In this document: positions 52,244 to 60,701 of the stretch, piece by piece | Numbering within the stretch: position 1 is the first letter of the stretch | How the letters are laid out: each line of letters opens with the position of its first letter | Assembly (NCBI GenBank): GCA_965263045.1 | Contig: CBDHGK010000041.1 | Location: forward strand, 2,852,001-2,916,000 | DNA from: G963664115 sp965263045 | GTDB taxonomy: Bacteria; Acidobacteriota; Terriglobia; 20CM-2-55-15 | Length of the DNA stretch: 64,000 nt | Direction of reading: 5' to 3' | The notes under the pieces: generated by a model | The model's input: only the letters and a program-made list of their open reading frames with translations | The model's database searches: none | What the model was told of the DNA's origin: nothing | Translations under genes and position numbers: made by a program

Positions 52244-53230
52244 ATGTCTAAATCTTCTGAACCTCTTGACGCATTCATCGTCGGCGCCGGGCCCACCGGA
52301 CTCGCGGCGGCAATTGAAGCCCAGCATTTGGGTCTGAACTATGTGGTGGTCGAAAAGGGATGTATAACGAATTCGATTTTCCACTTCCCGACGCAAATGA
52401 TCTTCTTCACCACACCGGAACTCCTCGAAATCGGAAACATGCCCCTGGTGTGCGAACGGGAGAAATCCAATAGGAACGAGGCGCTGAAGTACTACAGAAA
52501 AGTGGTTCAGGCTAAGGAATTGAACGTCCGCCAGTACGAAGAGGTACTGGAAATCAGTCGCGAAGAGGACGCATTCAGTGTCGAGACCTCCATTGCCCGG
52601 TATCGGGCACGAAACGTCGTGCTTTCGATCGGCTACTACGACAACCCCAACATGCTGGGAATACCCGGAGAGGATCTGCCTCACGTATCCCACTACTATA
52701 CGGAAGCCCATCCCTATTTCGAGCGCGATGTCGTTGTGATCGGCGGCCAGAATTCTGCCGCCGAAGCCGCGCTCGAACTGTTCCGTGCCGGTGCACGTGT
52801 CACCCTCTTGCACCGCAGGAAAGAGCTGGGGAAATCGCTTAAATACTGGGTAGGACCCGATATCCGGAACCGCATCGAACGGAATGAAATCACCGGTTAT
52901 CTCGACACTGAGGCTGTGGAAATCCTACCGGGCCGGGTCCGGGCCCGCCAGAACTCAACCGAGATCGAAGTGCCGGCGGATCAGGTCTTTGCCCTAACCG
53001 GCTATCGTCCCAGCACCGCCTTCTACGACCAGCTGGGTGTCGAATACGACCCCGAAATCCTGGTGCCGAGCTTCGACCCGGACTCGTACGAAACCAACGT
53101 GAGCGGCGTGTTCCTGGCCGGTTCAATCGTGGCCGGGCGCAGGCACAAAGAAATATTCATAGAAAACGGGCGCTTCCACGGCGAAGTCGTCATGCAGTCG
53201 ATAGCCAGGCGAATGAAAACTGGCGCGTGA
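52244..53230 (+). CDS. YpdA-like FAD/NAD(P)-dependent oxidoreductase
   Basis: The ATG at 52244 (MSKSSEPLDAFIVGAGPTGL) gives 328 residues, with a second Rossmann motif VVVIGGQNSAAEAALELFRA and a C-terminal VFLAGSIVAGRR. Length and layout match the YpdA (bacillithiol disulfide reductase) group. In YpdA the motif is GxGPCGL with a catalytic Cys; here it is GAGPTGL, so that Cys is replaced by Thr. It may reduce another disulfide or act with another partner. The frame extends upstream of the ATG but without homology. Confidence 0.85.
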   Translation: MSKSSEPLDAFIVGAGPTGLAAAIEAQHLGLNYVVVEKGCITNSIFHFPTQMIFFTTPELLEIGNMPLVCEREKSNRNEALKYYRKVVQAKELNVRQYEEVLEISREEDAFSVETSIARYRARNVVLSIGYYDNPNMLGIPGEDLPHVSHYYTEAHPYFERDVVVIGGQNSAAEAALELFRAGARVTLLHRRKELGKSLKYWVGPDIRNRIERNEITGYLDTEAVEILPGRVRARQNSTEIEVPADQVFALTGYRPSTAFYDQLGVEYDPEILVPSFDPDSYETNVSGVFLAGSIVAGRRHKEIFIENGRFHGEVVMQSIARRMKTGA

Positions 53231-53277
53231 TTCTTGAAGGGTGGGAGCTGCGGAATAGACGACGCGTCGATATGGCT

Positions 53278-53709
53278 CTATTCGCCGGCGGTTACCGGTT
53301 CACTGGCGTCTACGCCATCGGCCGCAGCCACGGAGTCGTAGGCCGCCACGGCCTCGTCATACTTATCGTGGAGCTCGATCTCGAAAAAGGCGGCCACATC
53401 CGCTGCCGGATACATCGCGATTGCATCCCATGCCATCCGCTCGCAGACGTTGACGCAAATCTTGCACCCAATACACTCGTCGAAGCGAACCTGCACCGGC
53501 TCTATGACGACCCCGACATATTCAGACGCATCGCGAGGAACATGCTCGATACAATCGACGGGACAGAACGGTATGCATGCCTCACAACCTGTGCAATTAT
53601 CCGGATTCACGACGGCAAGGATCTTGGGAGTTTTCTTCTTACGGGTGATCTTTCCCGGAGCTTCGGGAATGATTGCTGTGGGATTTGTCTTCTTGTTTCT
53701 AGCGGCCAT
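53278..53709 (-). CDS. Two-cluster [4Fe-4S] ferredoxin
   Basis: The 143-residue protein has two cluster motifs, CTGCEACIPFCPVDC and CIGCKICVNVCERMAW, within a standard bacterial ferredoxin core, with an extra Lys-rich N-terminus (MAARNKKTNPTAIIPEAPG) and an Ala/Asp-rich C-terminus. Its start overlaps the end of ispH by 11 bases, so the two are co-translated. IspH needs a low-potential electron donor for its [4Fe-4S] cluster; this ferredoxin is a good candidate. Confidence 0.9.
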   Translation of the reverse strand: MAARNKKTNPTAIIPEAPGKITRKKKTPKILAVVNPDNCTGCEACIPFCPVDCIEHVPRDASEYVGVVIEPVQVRFDECIGCKICVNVCERMAWDAIAMYPAADVAAFFEIELHDKYDEAVAAYDSVAAADGVDASEPVTAGE

Positions 53710-54910
53710 CGATCAATTCCTTCAAACGTGTAACGCCTATTCTATCGCGAAAACCCACGATCCGCTCGATCGCCTCCCCGATTTGATTGTTCGGGGTCGA
53801 AGCTCCCGCCGTCAGTCCGATCGTGCGTGGGCCGCTCCCAAGCCAATCGCGGGTCTGCGTCTCTGAATTCGAACCCGGCAACTTGTGCCTGATTTCGTGC
53901 GCGCTGAGGATCGAAGACGGGTCCTCTATGTGAAACGCCTGCGTAAACTTTAAAGCAATCCGCGCCAGATTGTTCGTATTCGAACTGTTGTAGCCCCCGA
54001 TTACGATCATCAGGTCCGGCGGATCGGATTCCATGGCTCGAATCGCATCCTGACGATCCTGCGTTGCGCTGCAGATCGTGTCGAACGCGATGAAGCAGTC
54101 TTCCAACGCCGCTTCCCCTGACCTGCGAATCAGGGCTTTTCGGAACATTCCCGATATTTCCTGCGATTCCGAGCTGAGCATCGTCGTCTGGTTGGCCAGA
54201 CCGATCCGCTGGAGATGCAAATCAGGGTCGAAACCATCGGACATGGCCCGTCTGAAACGTTCGATAAACTCAGCCCGATCCCCACGGTCTACGAGATAGT
54301 CACAGACGTAGGCGGCTTCGTCCTTGTTCCGAACCACCAAGTAATGTGAATTCGCGTTGAATGTCGTTCTCGAAAAAGTCGCGCGCGTTTCTTCGTGTTC
54401 ATACTTGCCATGAATGATCGATGTCACACCGATGTTTGAGTAACGCTCTACGTTCTTCCATACGTTGAGCACCGACCCGCAGGTGGTGTCGACAACGATG
54501 CAGCGCTTTTCAGCCAGTTCTTCCAGATCCGCTCGTGGAACACCGAACGCTGGAACGATCACGACATCCTCGGTTGTCAACTGGTCATACCGCCCGCCAA
54601 CTTCGGGAAGGAAACGGATCCCCCGACTCTCCAGTGCCTGGTTGACGTGCGGATTGTGAATGATCTCACCGGTCAGAAATATCCGGCGGTCTGGAAACTT
54701 GGCAACGGTCTCGTAGGCATATTCGACTGCGCGTTCGACGCCATAGCAAAATCCAAGCTCTTCGGCCAGCCGAAAAGTGAGGTCGCCGATCACGAGACGA
54801 AATTGCTGGGCACGCATCAGATCGACGATGCGGCTCCGGTAGCTGTCCTGGAGTTCAGGGCGAACTTCCGAACCCAGGCCAAAGCCCTTCTGGAAGTACG
54901 TTTGTGGCAT
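53699..54910 (-). CDS. ispH: 4-hydroxy-3-methylbut-2-enyl diphosphate reductase
   Basis: From ATG 54910 (MPQTYFQKGFGLGSEVRPEL) the protein has 403 residues, longer than the E. coli enzyme (316) and similar to cyanobacterial and plant IspH. The three cluster cysteines are in AEELGFCYGVERAVEYAYE, VDTTCGSVLNVWKNVER and DTICSATQDRQDAIRAM; GEIIHNPHVNQAL and SSNTNNLARIA are also present. It makes IPP and DMAPP in the last step of the MEP pathway. The extra length is at the N-terminus and in insertions. It is divergent from fabH. Confidence 0.93.
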   Translation of the reverse strand: MPQTYFQKGFGLGSEVRPELQDSYRSRIVDLMRAQQFRLVIGDLTFRLAEELGFCYGVERAVEYAYETVAKFPDRRIFLTGEIIHNPHVNQALESRGIRFLPEVGGRYDQLTTEDVVIVPAFGVPRADLEELAEKRCIVVDTTCGSVLNVWKNVERYSNIGVTSIIHGKYEHEETRATFSRTTFNANSHYLVVRNKDEAAYVCDYLVDRGDRAEFIERFRRAMSDGFDPDLHLQRIGLANQTTMLSSESQEISGMFRKALIRRSGEAALEDCFIAFDTICSATQDRQDAIRAMESDPPDLMIVIGGYNSSNTNNLARIALKFTQAFHIEDPSSILSAHEIRHKLPGSNSETQTRDWLGSGPRTIGLTAGASTPNNQIGEAIERIVGFRDRIGVTRLKELIDGR

Positions 54911-55057
54911 CAGTCTGCGATTGTAACACAGGGACGAATGTGCTAATTTCGGGCTCCTGCCGCCTCTATTCTCACCACTATGACTGTAGAATGAGTGACC
55001 GTTAGGCGCTCTGACGGCTTGGGACAGCAACAATACTGTATTGAGGAAAGTGAGACT

Positions 55058-56050
55058 TTGTCTGATACGAGAGCAACCATTACGGCCATCGCCCACCACC
55101 TTCCCGAAGGCCGTCTAACAAACCACGACTTCGAAGCGATGGTCGATACAACCGACCAGTGGATTTTCGACCGCACCGGTATTCGAGAACGCCGAATCGT
55201 CGAAAAGGGAACGCCAACCAGCGCTCTGGCGGAGGGCGCGGCGCGAAAAGTCCTGGAGCAGAGGGGAATCGGCGCCGACGAGATAGATCTGATCATCGTC
55301 GCTACAGTCACGCCGGATATGTTTTTTCCGTCCACGGCCTGCGTTCTGCAGGAAAAGATCGGGGCGACCAACGCTTGGGGATTCGACTTACTCGGCGCAT
55401 GTTCCGGCTTCATCTATGCGTTGACCACAGCCGCTCAGTTCATCGTTTCAGGGCAACACGAGAAAGTCCTCGTCGTGGGCGCGGATGTGATGAGTTCGAT
55501 AATCGACTTCGAAGACCGGGCCACCTGTGTGTTGTTCGGAGACGGTGCGGGCGCCGTCTTGGTCGAGTCCACTCAAGGCGAAAACGGGATTCTGGATTCC
55601 ATCATGCGCAGCGACGGTAGCGGCGGGCAATTCCTGTACATGCCCGGGGGCGGGAGTCTCAACCCTCCGACCGGGAAAACCGTAGAACAAAAGATGCACT
55701 ACGTGCACCAGAACGGCCGAAATGTTTTCAAATTCGCGGTAAAAGGAATGGTCGAGGTTTCGGAAGCGATCCTTGAACGAAACGGACTGACCCATCAGGA
55801 TCTGAAGCTCTACGTGCCGCACCAGGCCAATTTAAGGATCATCAAGGCCGCCACCGAAAAGCTCCAACTTGACCCCTCAAAGGTGGCGATCAATATCGAT
55901 CGCTATGCGAACACGACGGCCGGCACCATCCCGATTTGCCTCTCTGAAGCCGCAGAGTCCGGAACGATCGAAACCGGTGATCTGCTGCTCCTCGCAAGTT
56001 TTGGGGCGGGGTTTACTTGGGGCAGCCTCCTACTCCGCTGGGGTAAGTAG
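55058..56050 (+). CDS. fabH: 3-oxoacyl-ACP synthase III
   Basis: The TTG start at 55058 (MSDTRATITAIAHHLPEG) is supported by GAGGAAAG upstream and gives 330 residues, the usual length; an upstream ATG at 54995 is less likely. The catalytic triad is seen: Cys in LLGACSGFIYALT, His in YVPHQANLRII and Asn in RYANTTAGTIP. It condenses acetyl-CoA (or a branched starter) with malonyl-ACP in fatty acid synthesis. It stands apart from other fab genes. Confidence 0.93.
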   Translation: MSDTRATITAIAHHLPEGRLTNHDFEAMVDTTDQWIFDRTGIRERRIVEKGTPTSALAEGAARKVLEQRGIGADEIDLIIVATVTPDMFFPSTACVLQEKIGATNAWGFDLLGACSGFIYALTTAAQFIVSGQHEKVLVVGADVMSSIIDFEDRATCVLFGDGAGAVLVESTQGENGILDSIMRSDGSGGQFLYMPGGGSLNPPTGKTVEQKMHYVHQNGRNVFKFAVKGMVEVSEAILERNGLTHQDLKLYVPHQANLRIIKAATEKLQLDPSKVAINIDRYANTTAGTIPICLSEAAESGTIETGDLLLLASFGAGFTWGSLLLRWGK

Positions 56051-56499
56051 CGCGGCGGTGCAGACGCGCCGGGGGCGGCGTTGCCCTCGCTCTCCGATCC
56101 TCGACGTATCTGTCGATACGCCTCCGGTCGCCTCCCTCCCGCGCCTACCCCCCAACGCCTCTGCCCCACCTCAGAGGGTTGTGTCCACCCCTTGACACGG
56201 CGTGTGGGCACCAAATCTTGGTCATCTGGCAGGATTGATCGCGAAATCGAAAGGATTGTCGGCCATGTTCTACAAGTCAGAACGACCGGAAGGGCCAATA
56301 AACCGTTCCAAATACGAGTGTTACAGTCTGAACTGAAAATTTAGCGAATAAAACCGGAAAGACGTATTTTTGACAGCTGTGTCAAGTCTACTGCTGTGTA
56401 AGGCGGAAACAAAAAAAGCGCACCGAGCTGATCTGTAAAGAATTACTTTTTCGACACCGTCCCTGGCTTAGAAATAATCAACGACAGAAAGCTCGGTCG
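56051..56499. other. Gap after fabH, candidate ncRNA region
   Basis: Nearly 450 bases with no supported gene. The second half (from about 56340) is AT-rich and ends in a strong terminator for plus-strand transcription, which fabH alone might use from far away or a small RNA could use. No known RNA family was recognised. Confidence 0.35.
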
Positions 56500-56523
56500 A
56501 GCCCCCGGAAACGGGGGCTTTTT
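56500..56523 (+). terminator. Rho-independent terminator with GAAA tetraloop
   Basis: AGCCCCCG (56500-56507), loop GAAA, CGGGGGCT (56512-56519) then a T-run to 56523. The polarity is plus strand. The next gene, on the minus strand, ends 22 bases to its right. Confidence 0.88.
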
Positions 56524-56544
56524 GCTGGCTCCAAACCCGAGACA

Positions 56545-56937
56545 TCACACTCCGAGAGCCAGGTCACAGCAGAGCGATCCTTGCTCCTGCCCGCTCTTCA
56601 GAGCATCTGGCAAGTCCCATCGCCACTCCGTCTGAAAAGGAAGACCGTCCATGGCGGCTTCGACCAAATCCATCTCCAGCCTGTAGTTCGCACGATCCTG
56701 AGTGCCATGAACAAGAACATTGAGCAGCTTGAACCCGACTCCAAGCCTGTCCCGCCCAATCCGTTCGACCAGGGTGTCCAGCGTCTCACCCTGACGGTAG
56801 GTCCCGGCCGGCAAACCCCAGATGCCGGGCAGTTCGTCGTCATCGTCGCGCCTGCGAACCGTCAGAATGTTACCGTCATTCCGCACCAGCACCGCGACAG
56901 AGCGCTTGATCTTCTTTGACTGTCCAGTCTCACTCAT
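56545..56937 (-). CDS. Nudix-fold protein with degenerate Nudix box
   Basis: The 130-residue protein has the Nudix fold (SVAVLVRNDGNILTVRRRDD, PGIWGLPAGTYRQGETL) but the box itself reads GTYRQGETLDTLVERIG then RDRLGV instead of G-x5-E-x7-REUxEExGU. The catalytic Glu residues are replaced by Ile, Asp and Arg. It may therefore be a binding or regulatory domain, or bind metal differently. The neighbours give no hint. Confidence 0.72.
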   Translation of the reverse strand: MSETGQSKKIKRSVAVLVRNDGNILTVRRRDDDDELPGIWGLPAGTYRQGETLDTLVERIGRDRLGVGFKLLNVLVHGTQDRANYRLEMDLVEAAMDGLPFQTEWRWDLPDALKSGQEQGSLCCDLALGV

Positions 56938-57187
56938 CGGCCAGTCAACTGCGATTCAGAATCCGCCAGCCAGCCTCCAAACTGCCATAAATCCACCAGA
57001 ACGACGCCTGCGGAAGGCCGATCGGATCCATACGCAGTGTGGTACCGCCAACCTACATATTTCGATGATGGAACCGGAAGGAAGGGGAAGCGTAGATACC
57101 AGCAGACGGGAATAATTCGGAAGTAATAGCGAACGAGCGCGGCAGCGATCGCCAAGTGCCTCACGCTGCACATGCTATCATAAACCT

Positions 57188-57595
57188 ATGAAGGTATTCG
57201 GCATTCTCCTGTCCATGTTCATCATCATCCCGATCCTGGAGTTTGCCCTGCTCATTGAAGTCGGCCGACGTCTCGGTACAATCGACACCCTGCTGCTGAT
57301 CTTTGGGACAGGCATCCTGGGGGCGTACCTCGCCCGGCTCGAGGGGTTCCGTATCCTCTCCCGCATCCAGCGGGATATTGCTTCCGGCACGGTTCCGAGC
57401 GAGGAACTCTTTGACGGCTTCCTCGTCGTCATCGCCGGCCTTGTCCTGATCACACCGGGCCTTCTGACCGACATCGCCGGACTCCTCCTCCTGTTCCCCC
57501 CGACACGCTATCCCATCAAAGGCTTCCTGCGGGGTTACATCCGGCGGAAAGTCCGGAACCGTGTGTCCGGCCCGGGCATGCGGATAACGTTCTGA
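57188..57595 (+). CDS. fxsA: FxsA-family membrane protein
   Basis: This 135-residue protein has four membrane segments: ILLSMFIIIPILEFALLIEV, TLLLIFGTGILGAYLARLEG, FLVVIAGLVLITPGLLTDIA and LLLLFPPTR. The stretches GFRILSRIQRDIASGTVPSE and PGLLTDIAGLLLLFPPTR are FxsA hallmarks. E. coli FxsA overexpression relieves exclusion of phage T7 by F plasmid; its normal role is unclear. It is a single gene. Confidence 0.9.
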   Translation: MKVFGILLSMFIIIPILEFALLIEVGRRLGTIDTLLLIFGTGILGAYLARLEGFRILSRIQRDIASGTVPSEELFDGFLVVIAGLVLITPGLLTDIAGLLLLFPPTRYPIKGFLRGYIRRKVRNRVSGPGMRITF

Positions 57596-58189
57596 GATCA
57601 ACCCGTCCGCCCAGGTTTCTGCTTTCCATTCCGGCACGATTTTCAGAGCTTTTGAGGGCCCCACCGCCCGCAGTTGTTGATCCATCGACATAGTTTCCTT
57701 CTGGTTGAATCTTCAGGAATAAGACTGTCTGAGAGGCTCGTACACATCTACGCCTTGACATTCCGCCGTGCGTCTGGCTCCCTCGCTGCGCTACAAACCC
57801 CGCCTGTTTTACGTATCCGTTTGAGTTCGAATAGATGTACTATCGGAACCGGGCAGCTGCCGCCATGGATGCGGCAGTCAACTGAAACCGTTACCGGGAA
57901 GTCCGGGGCGGTTCAATATCCTTTATTGACATTCGAAGTCCAATTTCCCAAGCTGGACGTCGCGGGTTCCCCGGCTCCGGCACGTTGGTTCGACAGGGAC
58001 GGCTGTTCTGGTAACAGCCACGGACATTTGCCAGGCGTCGATGGCCGACAATGACGTTTTTCGGCTGGCGCAGACCCGCTGAACGAGTCCATAAAATTTT
58101 GTTAGGTCAAGCAGTACTGAGGGCGGGCGATGAAGCGTACCTTCTCGCACCCAAGCGTTTCGAAAACACAATTAAACAGGAGTGAGTTC
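57596..58189. other. Intergenic region with a possible gene remnant
   Basis: Nearly 600 bases without a supported gene. On the minus strand, AGAAGGAAACT then ATG (57691) begins MSMDQQLRAVGPSKALKIVP and continues about 30 codons before entering sequence antisense to fxsA. It looks like the 5' end of a gene that has been lost. Nothing else is recognised. Confidence 0.35.
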
Positions 58190-58714
58190 ATGCTTGCGAG
58201 CCAGGATCTAAACCGAATTGTAAAAAGGATGACCCTTACGCGTGGTGTACAGTGGGTCGCGCTGGTCCTGACGATATTTGCACTGGCGGCCTGTGGAGCT
58301 GCCGATATGCCCGTAGAACCTGTAGAGCCCGTAGCCGAGGCTCCAGTGGAGGATCTGACGCCTCGACTGGTCTGGGTCTCTCCGGAGGCCGGCGCTGAAG
58401 TGGGTACTCTCGCCCATCTCGAATTTAACGCGGTAAATTATGAGATCGCGCCCGTGCCCCCGGCCCCAGTGGAAACGCCACGAGAGGGCATCGCGCATCA
58501 CCACGTTGGCACGGAGGGCGAATGCCTGGCGACGGGAACTATGATTCCCCAGGACGACCCGGAGTGGATTCACTTCGGAGACGGCTCGAACTTTATCGAC
58601 ATGCAGTTGGAACCCGGCGAGTACACGTTTACGATTCAGGCGGGCAACGATATGCACGAAGCGGTTGAGGGTCTATGCGAGATGATCAGCTTCACCGTGG
58701 TCGCTGAAGGGTAA
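58190..58714 (+). CDS. DUF4399-domain lipoprotein
   Basis: From ATG 58190, with AGGAG eight bases before, the protein has 174 residues. A lipobox LAACGAAD follows a membrane segment (WVALVLTIFA). The linker is rich in Pro, Val and Glu, and the C-terminal part matches DUF4399: VWVSPEAGAEV, GIAHHHVGTEGEC, MIPQDDPEWIHFGDGSNF, LEPGEYTFTIQAGNDMHEAV. Function is not established; His-rich motifs suggest metal binding. It is a single gene. Confidence 0.82.
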   Translation: MLASQDLNRIVKRMTLTRGVQWVALVLTIFALAACGAADMPVEPVEPVAEAPVEDLTPRLVWVSPEAGAEVGTLAHLEFNAVNYEIAPVPPAPVETPREGIAHHHVGTEGECLATGTMIPQDDPEWIHFGDGSNFIDMQLEPGEYTFTIQAGNDMHEAVEGLCEMISFTVVAEG

Positions 58715-58727
58715 GTACATCCGAGAA

Positions 58728-58752
58728 AGGGCGATCGTCGGACGATCGCCCT
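58728..58752. terminator. Perfect 11-bp hairpin after the DUF4399 gene
   Basis: AGGGCGATCGT, three bases CGG, then ACGATCGCCCT: a perfect stem 13 bases after the stop. It lacks a T-run, so it could be a factor-independent terminator of poor quality, an mRNA 3' stabiliser, or a protein-binding palindrome. Confidence 0.45.
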
Positions 58753-59051
58753 ACGTACAGATCCATCACGTCCTTAACCGGTTCGAGTAACTGAAGGAAC
58801 CGTTACCGATTCCGTACTATTTCGAGTTCACGGCCTGATCTACCTCGTTCGCGGACAATAAAATTCCGTGCGTCCCACCCCTCCCGTAAACCGAAACAAT
58901 ATGAGTTCATCGTGAATCAACGTCTGGGTTGTGGAGAGCAGATCCCGGTGATCCACGCTCTCCGGCTCCCGGCTCTCCCCGCTCGTCTTGTGCCCGACTC
59001 CGACTGCGGGTAAACTGAATTAACCTTTCCTGTTCCTTTCAGTGACAACCC

Positions 59052-60569
59052 ATGATCTCGAAGACTTTGAGCGGTGCCGTATTCGGCATCGAGGCTTCCC
59101 TGGTCGAAGTCGAAGTCAATATTTCACCCGGCGGTAACGGCGAATTTCAAATCGTTGGACTCCCCGATGTCGCAATCCGCGAATCACGCTCCCGCATCCA
59201 TGCGGCGATTCGAAACAGTGGCTTCGAGGTTCCGTACCGCAAAATTACGGTCAACCTTGCACCCGCCGGCATCAGAAAGGAAGGTGCGGCCTTCGACCTG
59301 CCTACGGCGATCGGCATTCTCAAGGTAACTGGAGCGGTCAAAGCTGACGTCGAAGATCTCCTCATGGCCGGCGAACTCTCTCTGGACGGACATCTCAGAC
59401 CGGTCAAGAATTGTCTGTCGCTTGCACTGCTGGCGCGAGCGAGGGGCCTCGCAAAACTCGTCGTCCCCTTCGACAATGCCAACGACGCAGCGCTGGCCGA
59501 CGGTGTATCGGTATATCCCATGCACACCCTCACCGAGGTCGCCGGATTTCTAAACGGTACCGGAGAAGTAGCACCGCATGATGTGGACACGGCCCAGATG
59601 CTGTGTCAGGATCCGGGTCCAGTTACGGATTTCAAGGACGTCCGGGGGCAACAGCATGCACGACGCGCTATCGAAGTGGCCATCGCCGGAGGACACAACA
59701 TCCTTATGATCGGCCCTCCCGGGTCGGGCAAAACGATGCTGGCCCGTCGGATCCCGTCGATCATGCCGCGAATGACCCTGGAAGAGAGTCTTGAGGTCAC
59801 CCGGATCCATTCCGCGGGCGGTCTGCTGCCTCCCGGAGCGGGACTGGTCGCCATCCGTCCGTTCCGGGCTCCGCACCACACAATTTCCAGGGCCGGCCTC
59901 ATTGGAGGCGGAACCATTCCGCGGCCGGGCGAAGTCAGTCTGGCGCATCAGGGTGTTTTGTTTCTGGACGAATTGCCCGAATTTTCGCGGCACGTTCTGG
60001 AAGTACTCCGACAGCCGCTGGAAGATTCATTCGTTTCGATCGCGCGGGCTCAGGCCACCTTGAGTTTCCCGGCATCGCTGGTCCTGGTGGGCGCAATGAA
60101 TCCCTGTCGATGCGGTCAACTTGGAAACGCATCCAACGCATGTCACTGCACGCCCAAAGAGGTCCAGGCATATCGGTCGCGGATCTCCGGTCCGCTGCTG
60201 GACCGCATCGATTTACACATCGAAGTCCCGGCCATTCCGTACAAGGACATGTCGATGGGAGACACTTCGGAGACTTCTCGGGAAATAAGACAACGGATCT
60301 TTGCAGCACGGGACAGACAGATCAGACGTCTGGCCGATTCCCGAAACTACGTGAACGCCCTGATGCCACCGGACCAGGTGCGACTCCATTGCGGCTTGAC
60401 ACCGGAATGCGACCAGATGCTCGAAAATGCCGTTACGCGCCTCGGCATTTCGGCACGTGGCTGGAACAGGATTCTCAAGGTCGCACGAACGATTGCAGAT
60501 CTCGACGCCGCTGACAACATTGCGCCTCCTCACATCGCTGAAGCGGTTCGTTACAGGAAGCTGGATTGA
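59052..60569 (+). CDS. comM: YifB/ComM-family AAA+ ATPase (Mg-chelatase-like)
   Basis: The 505-residue protein has the ChlI-like N-terminal domain (VEVNISPGGNGEFQIVGLPD), AAA+ motifs (GPPGSGKTMLARRIPS, VLFLDELPEFSRHVLEVLRQ), VLVGAMNPCRCGQLGN with a Cys pair, and the C-terminal Mg-chelatase-like part (AGARGWN-like ISARGWNRILKVARTIADLD). ComM acts as a branch-migration helicase in natural transformation in several bacteria. A degenerate copy of its 3' end lies at 62076-62186. Confidence 0.94.
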   Translation: MISKTLSGAVFGIEASLVEVEVNISPGGNGEFQIVGLPDVAIRESRSRIHAAIRNSGFEVPYRKITVNLAPAGIRKEGAAFDLPTAIGILKVTGAVKADVEDLLMAGELSLDGHLRPVKNCLSLALLARARGLAKLVVPFDNANDAALADGVSVYPMHTLTEVAGFLNGTGEVAPHDVDTAQMLCQDPGPVTDFKDVRGQQHARRAIEVAIAGGHNILMIGPPGSGKTMLARRIPSIMPRMTLEESLEVTRIHSAGGLLPPGAGLVAIRPFRAPHHTISRAGLIGGGTIPRPGEVSLAHQGVLFLDELPEFSRHVLEVLRQPLEDSFVSIARAQATLSFPASLVLVGAMNPCRCGQLGNASNACHCTPKEVQAYRSRISGPLLDRIDLHIEVPAIPYKDMSMGDTSETSREIRQRIFAARDRQIRRLADSRNYVNALMPPDQVRLHCGLTPECDQMLENAVTRLGISARGWNRILKVARTIADLDAADNIAPPHIAEAVRYRKLD

Positions 60570-60701
60570 GCGGGCAACCTCGATAACGGTTCAGTCAACT
60601 TATCATCCGTCACCCGAACCGATGCCCCAGGTGGAATCGGACCTACAATCCGGGGAAATTCCACAGCGCTTTCTTATTTTGAGAACTATGGTTGCGTAAC
60701 C

